From assembly GCF_000695795.1 (NCBI RefSeq), contig NZ_JNCA01000032.1:1-64000 (forward strand): a stretch of 64,000 nt of DNA, in the 5' to 3' direction. Origin of the DNA: Flavobacterium seoulense (GTDB taxonomy: Bacteria; Bacteroidota; Bacteroidia; Flavobacteriales; Flavobacteriaceae). Below, piece after piece: positions 55,627-63,342 of the stretch (within the stretch, counting starts at the first letter, position 1; each line of letters begins with the position of its first letter). The notes beneath the pieces are model-generated. The model was not told where the DNA came from. It did no database searches and worked only from the letters and a program-made list of their open reading frames with translations. Both the position numbers and the translations under genes were made by a program.

Positions 55627-58015
55627 ATTTGTATTTATAGTTCCACCTTTAACTGGTCATGTCAATCCCACATTAAGCATCGGTGCTACTCTTTTGGAAA
55701 TAGGACATCAGGTTGCATGGATAAGTCTCGACCAACAATTACAACATAAACTTCCGGAAGGCGGAGAATTATTACTGATTCAGTACGACCAAACGGACGA
55801 AGAAAAAAGAGAAAGCGAAAACTATCTCGATATTATTTCTAAAAAAGTGGTTTATGGAATTGACAGCATCAAATTTCTTTACGAAGATGTGCTGATTCCT
55901 TTAAACAGACATTGCTACAACGGGATTATTCCTTTGTTAAAAGCCTATCAACCCGATTTGGTGATTGGCGATCATCAGTTATTTGCGGCTTCCATTGCTG
56001 CGAAAAAATTAGGTTTGCCTTATGCTACGACAGTAACCGCTCCGGCTGCGATTAAAATTATGAGTGAACTTCCAAAAGTTCATGAGTGGGAAGAAAAACA
56101 AATCATCGCTTTACAGCAGGAATTAGGGGTTGAAGAAAACCGCGCCTTGGATTGTTCAGATTTATTGACGTTGGTTTTAACCTCACAATATTTCTTTGGC
56201 GAAATGGATCTGAATTCCAATTTCCAATTTACAGGTCCCGTTCTTACGGAGCGTCGTGTTTCTTCTGATTTTGATTGGGAAAAATTCAATAGCAATCCAA
56301 GAAAGAAGATTTTAGTAAGCATTGGAACGACTTTCGATCACGAACATAAAAAAGCATTTTTCCAAAAGGTTGTTGATGCTTTTAAAGATGAAAACTTAAC
56401 GGTTGTTATGGTTTCAGATCCTCAGCTTTTTGAGGAATGGCCGGAGAATTTCATGGTATATCAGCAAGTTCCTCAGTTGGATTTGTTACCTCATCTCGAC
56501 GGCGTTGTTTCTCACGGCGGTCATAATACGGTTTCTGAAACGTTGTCGAATGGTTTGCCTTTGGTAGTGATTCCGATTGCGTACGATCAATCGCATGTTG
56601 CTGGTCGTGTTGTACGTACCGGAGCAGGAGAACGTCTGAATTTCAACCGATTTAAAGCACATCATTTAAACGAAGCCGTACAAAATATTTTAACCAATCC
56701 TGAATATAAAAAAGCTGCAGAAGTCCTTCGCGAATCTTTTATCGAAGCCGGAGGAAGCGCAACAGCAGCCAATTTACTGGAAAATGCCATTTCAAATTCA
56801 ACTATGGAAAAAAACAAATCTAAATTTTTATTTGTTGTTCCTCCGTTTTTTGGACATATCAGTCCGACTTTGAGTGTTGGAGCGAGTTTAATTGCCCGTG
56901 GTCACGAAGTAAAATGGTTTGGAATTACACCTTTAGACAACAAACATATTCCGGAAGGCGGAAGTTATTTTTATCCTGAACAAGATTTAATTCCGTATCA
57001 GGATGAAATTGCTAAAATTTTAAAAAGACAAGATGATGGCCCCGCCTGTTCAGGTCCTGAAGTAATGAAACTGGCTTTGGAAGAAACCTATGTTCCTTTC
57101 GCTAAAATCATGATGCCCGGTTTAGAAACATTGACAAAAGAATGGCAACCTGATGTTATTGTGAACGATTGTATTACTTTTGGAGGAGCGCTTTTTGCCC
57201 ATAAAAATAATATTCCTTGTGTGACGACAACGCCTGTTCCACCCGATGTTATGGGAAATACCGAAAACAGTGCCCCGAAAATTTTTGAATGGCAGCAGAA
57301 TTTAATCAAACAGCTTCAACAAGAAATAGGAATTGAAGATGAAGGAATTTTTATTCATTCTCATCATTTGAATTTAATTTTCACCTCTCAAAAATTTGCT
57401 GATTTTGAAGAAGTTCCTTCTCATATGAAATTTGTTGGTCCTGTAAAAGGTCGACCAAATCCTGCACCGTTTGATTGGGATAAATTAAGTGCTTCAACAA
57501 CTCCAAAAATATTTGTTTCATTAGGAACTCTTTTAGTAGATATTCGAAAAGCATTTTTCGAAAAAGTAATTGCCGCATTTGCGGATCAACCTGTAACGGT
57601 AATTGCCGCTACTCCACCGGAAATTTTTGAGGAATGGCCTTCAAATTTCATTGTAAGCAGTTTTGTGCCTCAATCGGCTTTGATGCCTCATATGGATGCT
57701 GTGATTTGTCATGGAGGTTTCAATACCGTGAATGATACTTTCACCAACGGATTACCGATGTTGATTACACCAATTGCTTACGACCATTTTCATATTGCAA
57801 AACTGATTGAAAAAGCAGGTTGCGGAATCAGTATCCGATATAAAAGATTACGTGTAGATGCGCTTCGTCAGACCGTTTTCGAACTCTTGGAAAATCCGAC
57901 GTACAGAAATGCAGCGACAGAAGTTCAATCGAGCTTAATTAATGCCGGAGGAAATGATCGCGCGGTAGAATTACTGGAAAACTTTGTTGAACAATCCACT
58001 TTAGCTCTTGTATAA
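55619..58015 (+). CDS. Tandem-fused GT1 (UGT/MGT-type) glycosyltransferase
   Basis: It has 798 aa consisting of two complete glycosyltransferase units in one chain. Unit 1 (about 1-394) starts KFVFIVPPLTGHVNPTLS and has the nucleotide-sugar signature VSHGGHNTVSETLSNGLPL at about 298. Unit 2 (about 395-798) starts KFLFVVPPFFGHISPTLS and has CHGGFNTVNDTFTNGLPML at about 697. The two are paralogous and joined at STMEKNKSK. The internal Met may be the relic of a former start codon, but no stop codon separates the units. GT1 enzymes glycosylate lipids, polyketides and carotenoids. Two units suggest addition of two sugars. It overlaps the hydrolase by 8 bases and is the last member of the G+C-rich block. 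Confidence 0.9.
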   Translation: MAKFVFIVPPLTGHVNPTLSIGATLLEIGHQVAWISLDQQLQHKLPEGGELLLIQYDQTDEEKRESENYLDIISKKVVYGIDSIKFLYEDVLIPLNRHCYNGIIPLLKAYQPDLVIGDHQLFAASIAAKKLGLPYATTVTAPAAIKIMSELPKVHEWEEKQIIALQQELGVEENRALDCSDLLTLVLTSQYFFGEMDLNSNFQFTGPVLTERRVSSDFDWEKFNSNPRKKILVSIGTTFDHEHKKAFFQKVVDAFKDENLTVVMVSDPQLFEEWPENFMVYQQVPQLDLLPHLDGVVSHGGHNTVSETLSNGLPLVVIPIAYDQSHVAGRVVRTGAGERLNFNRFKAHHLNEAVQNILTNPEYKKAAEVLRESFIEAGGSATAANLLENAISNSTMEKNKSKFLFVVPPFFGHISPTLSVGASLIARGHEVKWFGITPLDNKHIPEGGSYFYPEQDLIPYQDEIAKILKRQDDGPACSGPEVMKLALEETYVPFAKIMMPGLETLTKEWQPDVIVNDCITFGGALFAHKNNIPCVTTTPVPPDVMGNTENSAPKIFEWQQNLIKQLQQEIGIEDEGIFIHSHHLNLIFTSQKFADFEEVPSHMKFVGPVKGRPNPAPFDWDKLSASTTPKIFVSLGTLLVDIRKAFFEKVIAAFADQPVTVIAATPPEIFEEWPSNFIVSSFVPQSALMPHMDAVICHGGFNTVNDTFTNGLPMLITPIAYDHFHIAKLIEKAGCGISIRYKRLRVDALRQTVFELLENPTYRNAATEVQSSLINAGGNDRAVELLENFVEQSTLALV

Positions 58016-58019
58016 GTCG

Positions 58020-59291
58020 ATGAAAAGAAAATTGTTATTTGGCGAACGAATGTTACTTGGAGACGAAACAGAACCTTTTAATACAGTAATTCCATTTAGA
58101 TTGAGAGGTTCTTTTCAGGAAGAGAATATTCTGAAAGTTTTGTATGAGCTTCAGGAAAAGCATCCGTGGTTAAAGGCTGTGATTAAGTATGATGAAAATA
58201 AGGCACCCTGGTTTGAAGTTTCGAAAGAAAAACTGATAATCCCAATACGAATTGTTTCCAGAGAAGGAGAGGAGGATTGGCAAGAGGAATCTAAAAAAGA
58301 GTGGCATACCTTGTTTAATCCTCAAAAACAGCCATTAATGCGATTAGTTTGGATTAAAGGAGAACTTGTTTCAGATATTCTTTTTGTTTTTCATCATTGC
58401 TTGTGTGACGGAGGTTCTGCGATGACTTTGTTACATGAATTTTTACAATTATTAGATAATTTATCAGCTAAAATTAGTTTAGAGAATCCTATTTTAGGAA
58501 TTCAGGATGTTATTCCGAATGAAATTTTAACTAGCAGAAAACAACAATTTAAAGCAAAAGTTATTGGACAATTCGCAAAAACTGTTGTTCAATGTATTCC
58601 AATTAAAACAAAAACAATAAATCGTCAAAAAGATTACCTGATTCATTGGAAATTAGATAAAGAAACGACTAGCGAACTTATTTTTTATTGTAAAGAGCAT
58701 AAAATTACGGTAAATACTTTTTTGTGCGCGACGCTTTTAAAAGCATTTGAGAAAGTCAGAAAAGAAAAAGCATTCAATAAAGTTTCCTGTCCTGTTGATA
58801 TCAGGCGTTTTGCTCCGCAAATAAAAGACAATCATATTTTTGCTTTCGGGTTGATGATTGTGGTTTCTTTAAACAAAAAAATAGGTTTTGAAGAAAATCT
58901 AAAACTAATGCAAAAAGCTGTAGAGAAGAAAACCTCAAAGCTGAACCCATACATTACAATGATGGTTATGGAATCAGCTCACGGTGTGATAACCAAATTT
59001 ACAAATCTTTTAAAATATGGTAAATCTTCTAATGATTGTATGTTTTCTAATTTGGGACGCATTCAAATTCCTTATCAGTACCAAAATTTTTCATTAGAAA
59101 ATATATTCAGTCCGTCTGTGATAGGTCCTTTGGGAAATACGACGACGATGGTTACCTCCACTTTCAGAGGTGAAATGGACTTTTCTTTCATGGGAAGTGA
59201 AGGGTATTTGGCACATTCAGATGCTTTGGCAATTCGTGAGGAACTAATAAAAATGGTAAAACAACAAATAGAATCTTTGGCAGTATTATGA
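58020..59291 (+). CDS. Condensation-domain-type acyltransferase, copy 1
   Basis: It has 423 aa from ATG 58020, four bases after the glycosyltransferase stop. It belongs to the chloramphenicol-acetyltransferase-like fold of NRPS condensation domains, PapA acyltransferases and alcohol acyltransferases. The active motif HHxxxDG is present as FHHCLCDGGSAM (His125-His126, Asp130). The C-terminal motif region VTSTFRGEMDFSFMG corresponds to the DFGWG-like latch. It likely transfers an acyl group from an ACP or CoA to a hydroxyl of the lipid or sugar. Base composition drops back to the AT-rich background here. It overlaps the second copy in an ATGA. Confidence 0.82.
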   Translation: MKRKLLFGERMLLGDETEPFNTVIPFRLRGSFQEENILKVLYELQEKHPWLKAVIKYDENKAPWFEVSKEKLIIPIRIVSREGEEDWQEESKKEWHTLFNPQKQPLMRLVWIKGELVSDILFVFHHCLCDGGSAMTLLHEFLQLLDNLSAKISLENPILGIQDVIPNEILTSRKQQFKAKVIGQFAKTVVQCIPIKTKTINRQKDYLIHWKLDKETTSELIFYCKEHKITVNTFLCATLLKAFEKVRKEKAFNKVSCPVDIRRFAPQIKDNHIFAFGLMIVVSLNKKIGFEENLKLMQKAVEKKTSKLNPYITMMVMESAHGVITKFTNLLKYGKSSNDCMFSNLGRIQIPYQYQNFSLENIFSPSVIGPLGNTTTMVTSTFRGEMDFSFMGSEGYLAHSDALAIREELIKMVKQQIESLAVL

Positions 59292-60535
59292 TGAAGCGAA
59301 ATTTAACGATTGTGGAAAGAATCATGTATGTTGATGTTAAGACACCATTGAATTTAGTATTTACAGCTAGAATTAATGGAGAAATTTTTGAAGATGATTT
59401 CAAAATTGCCTTAGATAAAATTCAACAAAAACATCCTTTGTTAAGGGTTTCCATTGATGATACAACTAAAAAATATCCTTTTTTTGTTGAAGAAAAAGAG
59501 ATGGCATCAATTCCGATTCGAATTGTCGAAAGAACATCAGATGAAGATTGGTTATTGGAATCGGAAAAAGAATGGTACAGGATTTTTGAAGATAATAAAA
59601 AACCAATGGCTCAAATTGTTTGGGTAAAAGGTGCAACTATTTCAGAGATTCTATGGGTATTGCCTCATTGTATTTGTGATGGTACAACAGGAGTTACTTT
59701 GATGCGTGAACTATTAGCCTTATTAGATGATGTTTCTTTAGAATTAAATCCTTATAAAGATTTCGATTCGGTTAATGATTTTTTACCTACCGATTTTAAT
59801 TTTAAGAAAAAGAAACGAAAAGCCAGATTCTATTTATTGATAGCCAAATTATTCTTTTTAATGCAATCAAAAAACAGCAATACAAATCAAGGTAAAAATT
59901 ACGCACTTCATAGAAAACTAGATGTTACTGTTTCCAAGAAAATAGTTGAAAAATGTAAAGCTAACGGAATTTCAGTTCATGCTTTATTGTGTTCGGCTTT
60001 TATGCAGGCTTTTAAAGAAATTCAAGGTAAAAAGGCCAAAGGAAAAGTGATTAGTCCGGTTGATGTTCGTCATTTTATTCCGGAAATTAAACAAGATTAT
60101 ATTTTTGCTTTTGCACCTACGGTTGAACTTCTACTTGACAAAGACAATAATGATTTATTGAGTAATGCTAAGCATATTAAAAAAGATCTTATCCAAAAAA
60201 TAAAAAAAATGCAAGTTAGAGAACTTTTATGGATGGGTGAAAATATGCATTCTGTAGTAAATTCGATGGTTTCAGTATTAAAATCGAGTAGGGGTAGTCA
60301 TGATGTTACGCTTTCGAATATGGGAAAAATCAATATTCGGGGAGGATACAAAAACTTTACATTAGAAACCATTTTTAGTCCTACTGTTGCTTTTCCCTGG
60401 TTGAATTCAAATACTTTGGTAACCACGACTTATAATGAGCAAATGGATTTTACTTTTATGTCTAATGAAAATTTTCTTTCGAAAGAAGAGGCTATTAAAA
60501 TTAAAAATAAGGCTATTGAGCTGTTTATTTCATGA
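59288..60535 (+). CDS. Condensation-domain-type acyltransferase, copy 2
   Basis: It has 415 aa and is a paralogue of the preceding protein with collinear motifs: EKHPW versus QKHPLL near the N-terminus, VTSTFRGEMDF versus VTTTYNEQMDF near the C-terminus. The active motif is LPHCICDGTTG: the first His of HHxxxDG is Pro but the second, catalytic His and the Asp-Gly remain, so activity is expected. It presumably acylates a different position or uses a different acyl donor. It overlaps copy 1 by 4 bases and the membrane-protein gene by 4 bases. The start could be either of two adjacent ATGs. Confidence 0.82.
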   Translation: MMKRNLTIVERIMYVDVKTPLNLVFTARINGEIFEDDFKIALDKIQQKHPLLRVSIDDTTKKYPFFVEEKEMASIPIRIVERTSDEDWLLESEKEWYRIFEDNKKPMAQIVWVKGATISEILWVLPHCICDGTTGVTLMRELLALLDDVSLELNPYKDFDSVNDFLPTDFNFKKKKRKARFYLLIAKLFFLMQSKNSNTNQGKNYALHRKLDVTVSKKIVEKCKANGISVHALLCSAFMQAFKEIQGKKAKGKVISPVDVRHFIPEIKQDYIFAFAPTVELLLDKDNNDLLSNAKHIKKDLIQKIKKMQVRELLWMGENMHSVVNSMVSVLKSSRGSHDVTLSNMGKINIRGGYKNFTLETIFSPTVAFPWLNSNTLVTTTYNEQMDFTFMSNENFLSKEEAIKIKNKAIELFIS

Positions 60536-61062
60536 AATTTAGAGAAAAGAAGATACAGGCAAAAACTATCAAAAAAACTACTTTAAATCGCTTTCTAAGG
60601 AAGCGAATGATTATTTATATCCTTCCGAATGTATTTTTTAATTTCATTATTGCTTATGCAAGTTTTAACGAATTGGGATACACACATTTTTTTGCCGGAA
60701 CACAATGTCTGGCTCGATTAACGTTGCCGATGGCGATTTTCTTGCCAGTTGTTCTCACGATTGATATTATTAAAAGAGTAAATAAGGCTGCTAATCAGGA
60801 AGCTATTGAGTTTATTGTCGATAATCAACTTAATTTAAAAAAACTCATGACAAAACTGAGTATTTTGTATGGTTTGCTTACTGGGTTGTTAGTATTATCA
60901 TGTTTGTTATTTGCGGAGTCTGTTTGGTCAAAATATTATAAACTGGATGCCAATGCTATGGCAATCCTTGTTGGGCTTCTGGCGGGCTTATTATCAGTTT
61001 TGTTTACTTACTTACCAATTAAGAAAATGAAAGGCTACAGTATCTTAAAACAAAGATATTAA
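60532..61062 (+). CDS. Small membrane protein ending the lipid synthase operon
   Basis: It is a 176-aa protein that I do not recognise. A strongly basic N-terminus (KFREKKIQAKTIKKTTLNRF) is followed by about four hydrophobic segments (about 28-46, 60-78, 108-128 and 140-160) and a basic C-terminus. The positive-inside pattern suggests both ends are cytoplasmic. It is coupled to the acyltransferase by an ATGA overlap and is followed by a terminator, so it is the last gene. It may be a membrane anchor or a lipid-handling partner, but the sequence shows no motif for this. Confidence 0.65.
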   Translation: MKFREKKIQAKTIKKTTLNRFLRKRMIIYILPNVFFNFIIAYASFNELGYTHFFAGTQCLARLTLPMAIFLPVVLTIDIIKRVNKAANQEAIEFIVDNQLNLKKLMTKLSILYGLLTGLLVLSCLLFAESVWSKYYKLDANAMAILVGLLAGLLSVLFTYLPIKKMKGYSILKQRY

Positions 61063-61092
61063 GCTAGAATAGTTAGAAAAAATAGACATAAA

Positions 61093-61124
61093 AAAAAACG
61101 CTTCAATTTCTTGAAGCGTTTTTT
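61093..61124. terminator. Bidirectional terminator: end of lipid operon and of tRNA-Tyr 1
   Basis: The stem AAAAACGCTTCAA (61094-61106) pairs with TTGAAGCGTTTTT (61111-61123) around a TTTC loop, with A- and T-runs both sides. It abuts the tRNA 3' end. Confidence 0.85.
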
Positions 61125-61207
61125 GGTGGGGAGAGCAGGATTCGAACCTGCGAAGTTTTCACAGCAGATTTACAGTCTGCCCTCGTTGGCCGCTTGAGTA
61201 TCTCCCC
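61124..61207 (-). tRNA. tRNA-Tyr (GTA), copy 1
   Basis: It is a class II tRNA with a long variable arm. The acceptor GGGGAGA pairs with TCTCCCC, the anticodon loop is CTGTAAA (GTA), and the T-arm contains GGTTCGAATCC. CCA is encoded (61126-61124). Its promoter is perfect. Confidence 0.97.
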
Positions 61208-61249
61208 GAAGCCTTTTGAGTACAACAATTAATTTGTTGTTAGCGGTTG

Positions 61250-61279
61250 CAAATATAGGAACAGTTTTTGTTTTTGCAA
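61250..61279 (-). promoter_or_regulatory. Promoter of tRNA-Tyr copy 1, with leader hairpin
   Basis: On the minus strand TTG (61279-61277), exactly 19 bases, then TATATTTG (61257-61250). Between promoter and tRNA a 7-bp hairpin ACAACAA/TTGTTGT (61222-61228 with 61234-61240) is retained in both copies with different loops. Confidence 0.75.
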
Positions 61280-61372
61280 ACTAATTTTGGACTATTTTTT
61301 CTACTATTTTTTAAGCTGTTGAAATAGAATTAAATAAATATTTTTAACTATCTAAATAATAAATTTAAGCAT

Positions 61373-61404
61373 AAAAAACGCCTCAATTACTTGAGGCGTT
61401 TTTT
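61373..61404 (-). terminator. Terminator of tRNA-Tyr copy 2
   Basis: AAAAAACGCCTCAA (61373-61386) pairs with TTGAGGCGTTTTTT (61391-61404). Compared with copy 1, one base pair is changed on both sides (compensatory). Confidence 0.85.
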
Positions 61405-61405
61405 G

Positions 61406-61486
61406 TGGGGAGAGCAGGATTCGAACCTGCGAAGTTTTCACAGCAGATTTACAGTCTGCCCTCGTTGGCCGCTTGAGTATCTCCCC
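61406..61486 (-). tRNA. tRNA-Tyr (GTA), copy 2
   Basis: The 81-base body appears identical to copy 1. The 3' end reads A-CAA instead of A-CCA, so CCA is not fully encoded and must be repaired or added by the CCA-adding enzyme. Its -7 box TATATTTG (61535-61528) is the same, but the -33 position reads TTA instead of TTG. Confidence 0.95.
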
Positions 61487-61527
61487 GAAGCCTTTGAGTA
61501 CAACAATTCAGTTGTTGTTAGCGGTTG

Positions 61528-61557
61528 CAAATATAGGAACACTTTTTGTTTTAGTAA
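61528..61557 (-). promoter_or_regulatory. Promoter of tRNA-Tyr copy 2, weaker -33
   Basis: TATATTTG at 61535-61528 on the minus strand, 19-base spacer, and TTA at 61557-61555 where copy 1 has TTG. Confidence 0.55.
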
Positions 61558-61625
61558 ACTAAATTCCGAACTAATTTTGCACTATTTTACATGTTATTTC
61601 TTAATCTGTTGGTCTTGAATAAAAT

Positions 61626-61652
61626 AAAAAATCTCCACTAGGGAGATTTTTT
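61626..61652 (-). terminator. Terminator of the DUF4369-TlpA gene
   Basis: AAAAAATCTCC (61626-61636) pairs with GGAGATTTTTT (61642-61652) around a 5-base loop. Confidence 0.8.
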
Positions 61653-61674
61653 ATTTTTATGCTATGAATTAGCT

Positions 61675-62853
61675 TTATTTAGCTAAAAGTTCAATGATTT
61701 TTGCTCTAAGTTCAGCACCTTTTAAGTCTTTTGCAACTACTTTTCCAGAAGCATCAAGTATAAAAGTAGCAGGAATAGCTTCTACTTTGTATTGGGAAGC
61801 AATTGGTTCTTGCCATCCTTTTAAATTAGAAACCTGAGTCCAGGTTAATTTATCTTTTGCAATGGCTTCTTTCCATTTATTTGCATCCTGATCTAAAGAT
61901 ACTCCTATAATGTTAAGTCCTTTTGAATGAAATTCATTGTAAATTTTTACAACATTAGGATTTTCAATTCTACAAGGTCCACACCAGGAAGCCCAAAAAT
62001 CAACTATAGTCACTTTTCCTAAACTTTCCTTCAGCGAAATTACTTTCCCTTCAGGATTAGGAGCTGAAAAATCGGCTCTTCAGTTTGCTGCTCCAGGAGC
62101 TGGTGCTGCACCTGCAGCCGCACCTGGTACTGAAGAATTAACAGCAGCAAGTCTTTCTTTAATTTCTTTACCTGGCTTAGTGTTTTTCAATTGATCTTCA
62201 AAGCTGTTGTAGATTTTCTCTGCTTGTTTGATATCTGCAGATGGATCTTGTAACATACTTTGGATAATTAAAACACTAATGAAAGATTTTGGGTGAGTTT
62301 CTGCATAAGACAAATATTTTGCTTTAGATTTAGCACCTACTTCTTCTTGAATTGTTTGGTATTGTTGCATTAAACTATTGATTGTAGCAGTATCTTTAGT
62401 TTGTTGCGCCTGATTCATTTTTAGCATATTAGCTGATTGGAAATCAATTAATTTCTTTTGAACCACTTTCATTTCATCATTAAATTTCACATACTCATCA
62501 TTGTTGTAAGTACCTGAAATTTTAGATTTTTGAATACTATCTTTGTTAACTTCGATATTGATTTCTCCTTCTTCTAAGATAAAAGGAATTTTATCATTAG
62601 CAGAGTCTATTTGAAGAACGTGGAAAGAAGGTTCAGTAACTTTACCTTTAATTTCAAATTTTCCATTCTCAACTTTTACAGTATCAATATTGATTAATCC
62701 TCCCATTCCGCTTGGATCCTGTGTTTGAAGGATGATAGTTTTTCCGTTTTCGATTCCTTTTGCGATACCAGTGATAATGTACTCGTCTTTACCAACTTTA
62801 CTGCAAGAAAATAATACAGCAGAAGCAGAAAGTAATAAAAATAATTTTTTCAT
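61675..62853 (-). pseudogene. DUF4369-TlpA thioredoxin lipoprotein interrupted by one in-frame TGA
   Basis: It is a periplasmic TlpA/ResA-like thiol-disulfide protein of Bacteroidota, about 392 codons. The first part (257 codons from ATG 62853) has the lipobox LFSC and the DUF4369 domain (YIITGIAKGIENGKTIILQT), then a helical linker and a Gly/Ala/Pro-rich stretch ending PGAAN. A TGA at 62082-62080 follows. Without any frame change the frame continues RADFSAPNPEGK, then VDFWASWCGPCRIENP (active-site CGPC) and the thioredoxin core to the end at 61675, including VEAIPATFILD with the cis-Pro. All catalytic residues are intact. The lost codon is one step from TGA; Gly, Arg or Trp are all possible. 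It could be a recent nonsense mutation, a sequencing error, or low-level readthrough. A re-initiated 112-aa cytosolic piece is unlikely to work. Confidence 0.75.
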
Positions 62854-62881
62854 TATTAATTAGTTAAATTAGTTAAGTGTG

Positions 62882-62910
62882 CAAAAGTATTTAAATTTAT
62901 AAGATAGCAA
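62882..62910 (-). promoter_or_regulatory. Promoter of DUF4369-TlpA gene
   Basis: On the minus strand TTG (62910-62908), 18 bases, then TACTTTTG (62889-62882), 28 bases before ATG 62853. Confidence 0.55.
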
Positions 62911-63079
62911 TAATTTTATTCGCTAAATTTTTGTTATAATTACTAATATTAATCGTTAAGTGCGAATGATTTTAAGTTGTAGTTAAAACAATAACAAAAT
63001 AATAATTTACAGAGCCGGTTTCTTTGTTTGTTTTTATGTTTTTACTGATTTATTTTTGACAAAAAAAGAGTTTTGATTT

Positions 63080-63307
63080 ATGAAGCGATTGAAAGAAATA
63101 TTATTAATAAAAGACGCTACTATTAATAAGGTACAATTTGATAAAGAATGGTTTTTTAAATTGGACGATATGGCTTATTTTCTCAAAGAAGATTTATCAG
63201 AGGTTGAGTTTGTGTATTTGCCAATGCTAATTGATGGAGAAGAGAAAATAGTAAAATGCAGCAGTTTTGAAGATATTATTAGAGGTAGAAAAGAATTTGA
63301 CCAATAA
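63080..63307 (+). CDS. Small conserved hypothetical protein
   Basis: It is a 75-aa soluble, acidic protein. I do not recognise a named family. The central stretch WFFKLDDMAYFLKEDLSEVEFVYLP vaguely recalls small domains that read an -xWF-LxDIxxxL- pattern (Bro-N-like), but this is weak. It is a single gene with its own terminator, between two leftward genes. Confidence 0.55.
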   Translation: MKRLKEILLIKDATINKVQFDKEWFFKLDDMAYFLKEDLSEVEFVYLPMLIDGEEKIVKCSSFEDIIRGRKEFDQ

Positions 63308-63337
63308 AAAAAGAGAGAAGTTAATCTTCTCTCTTTT
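63308..63337. terminator. Bidirectional terminator
   Basis: AGAGAGAAG (63312-63320) pairs with CTTCTCTCT (63326-63334), with A- and T-runs both sides, shared by the convergent small-protein and TPR-like genes. Confidence 0.8.
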
Positions 63338-63342
63338 TGTTT

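Noticed and set aside
61391..61618. Open frame of about 75 codons reading GEQDSNLRSFHSRFTVCPRW
   Set aside because: It is the translation of the antisense of tRNA-Tyr copy 2, a well-known false protein in databases.
101..62853. UGA recoded as an amino acid in this organism
   Set aside because: TGA is the genuine stop of glgA and of both condensation-type acyltransferase genes (ATGA overlaps), and Trp is otherwise written TGG, so a global reassignment is not supported.
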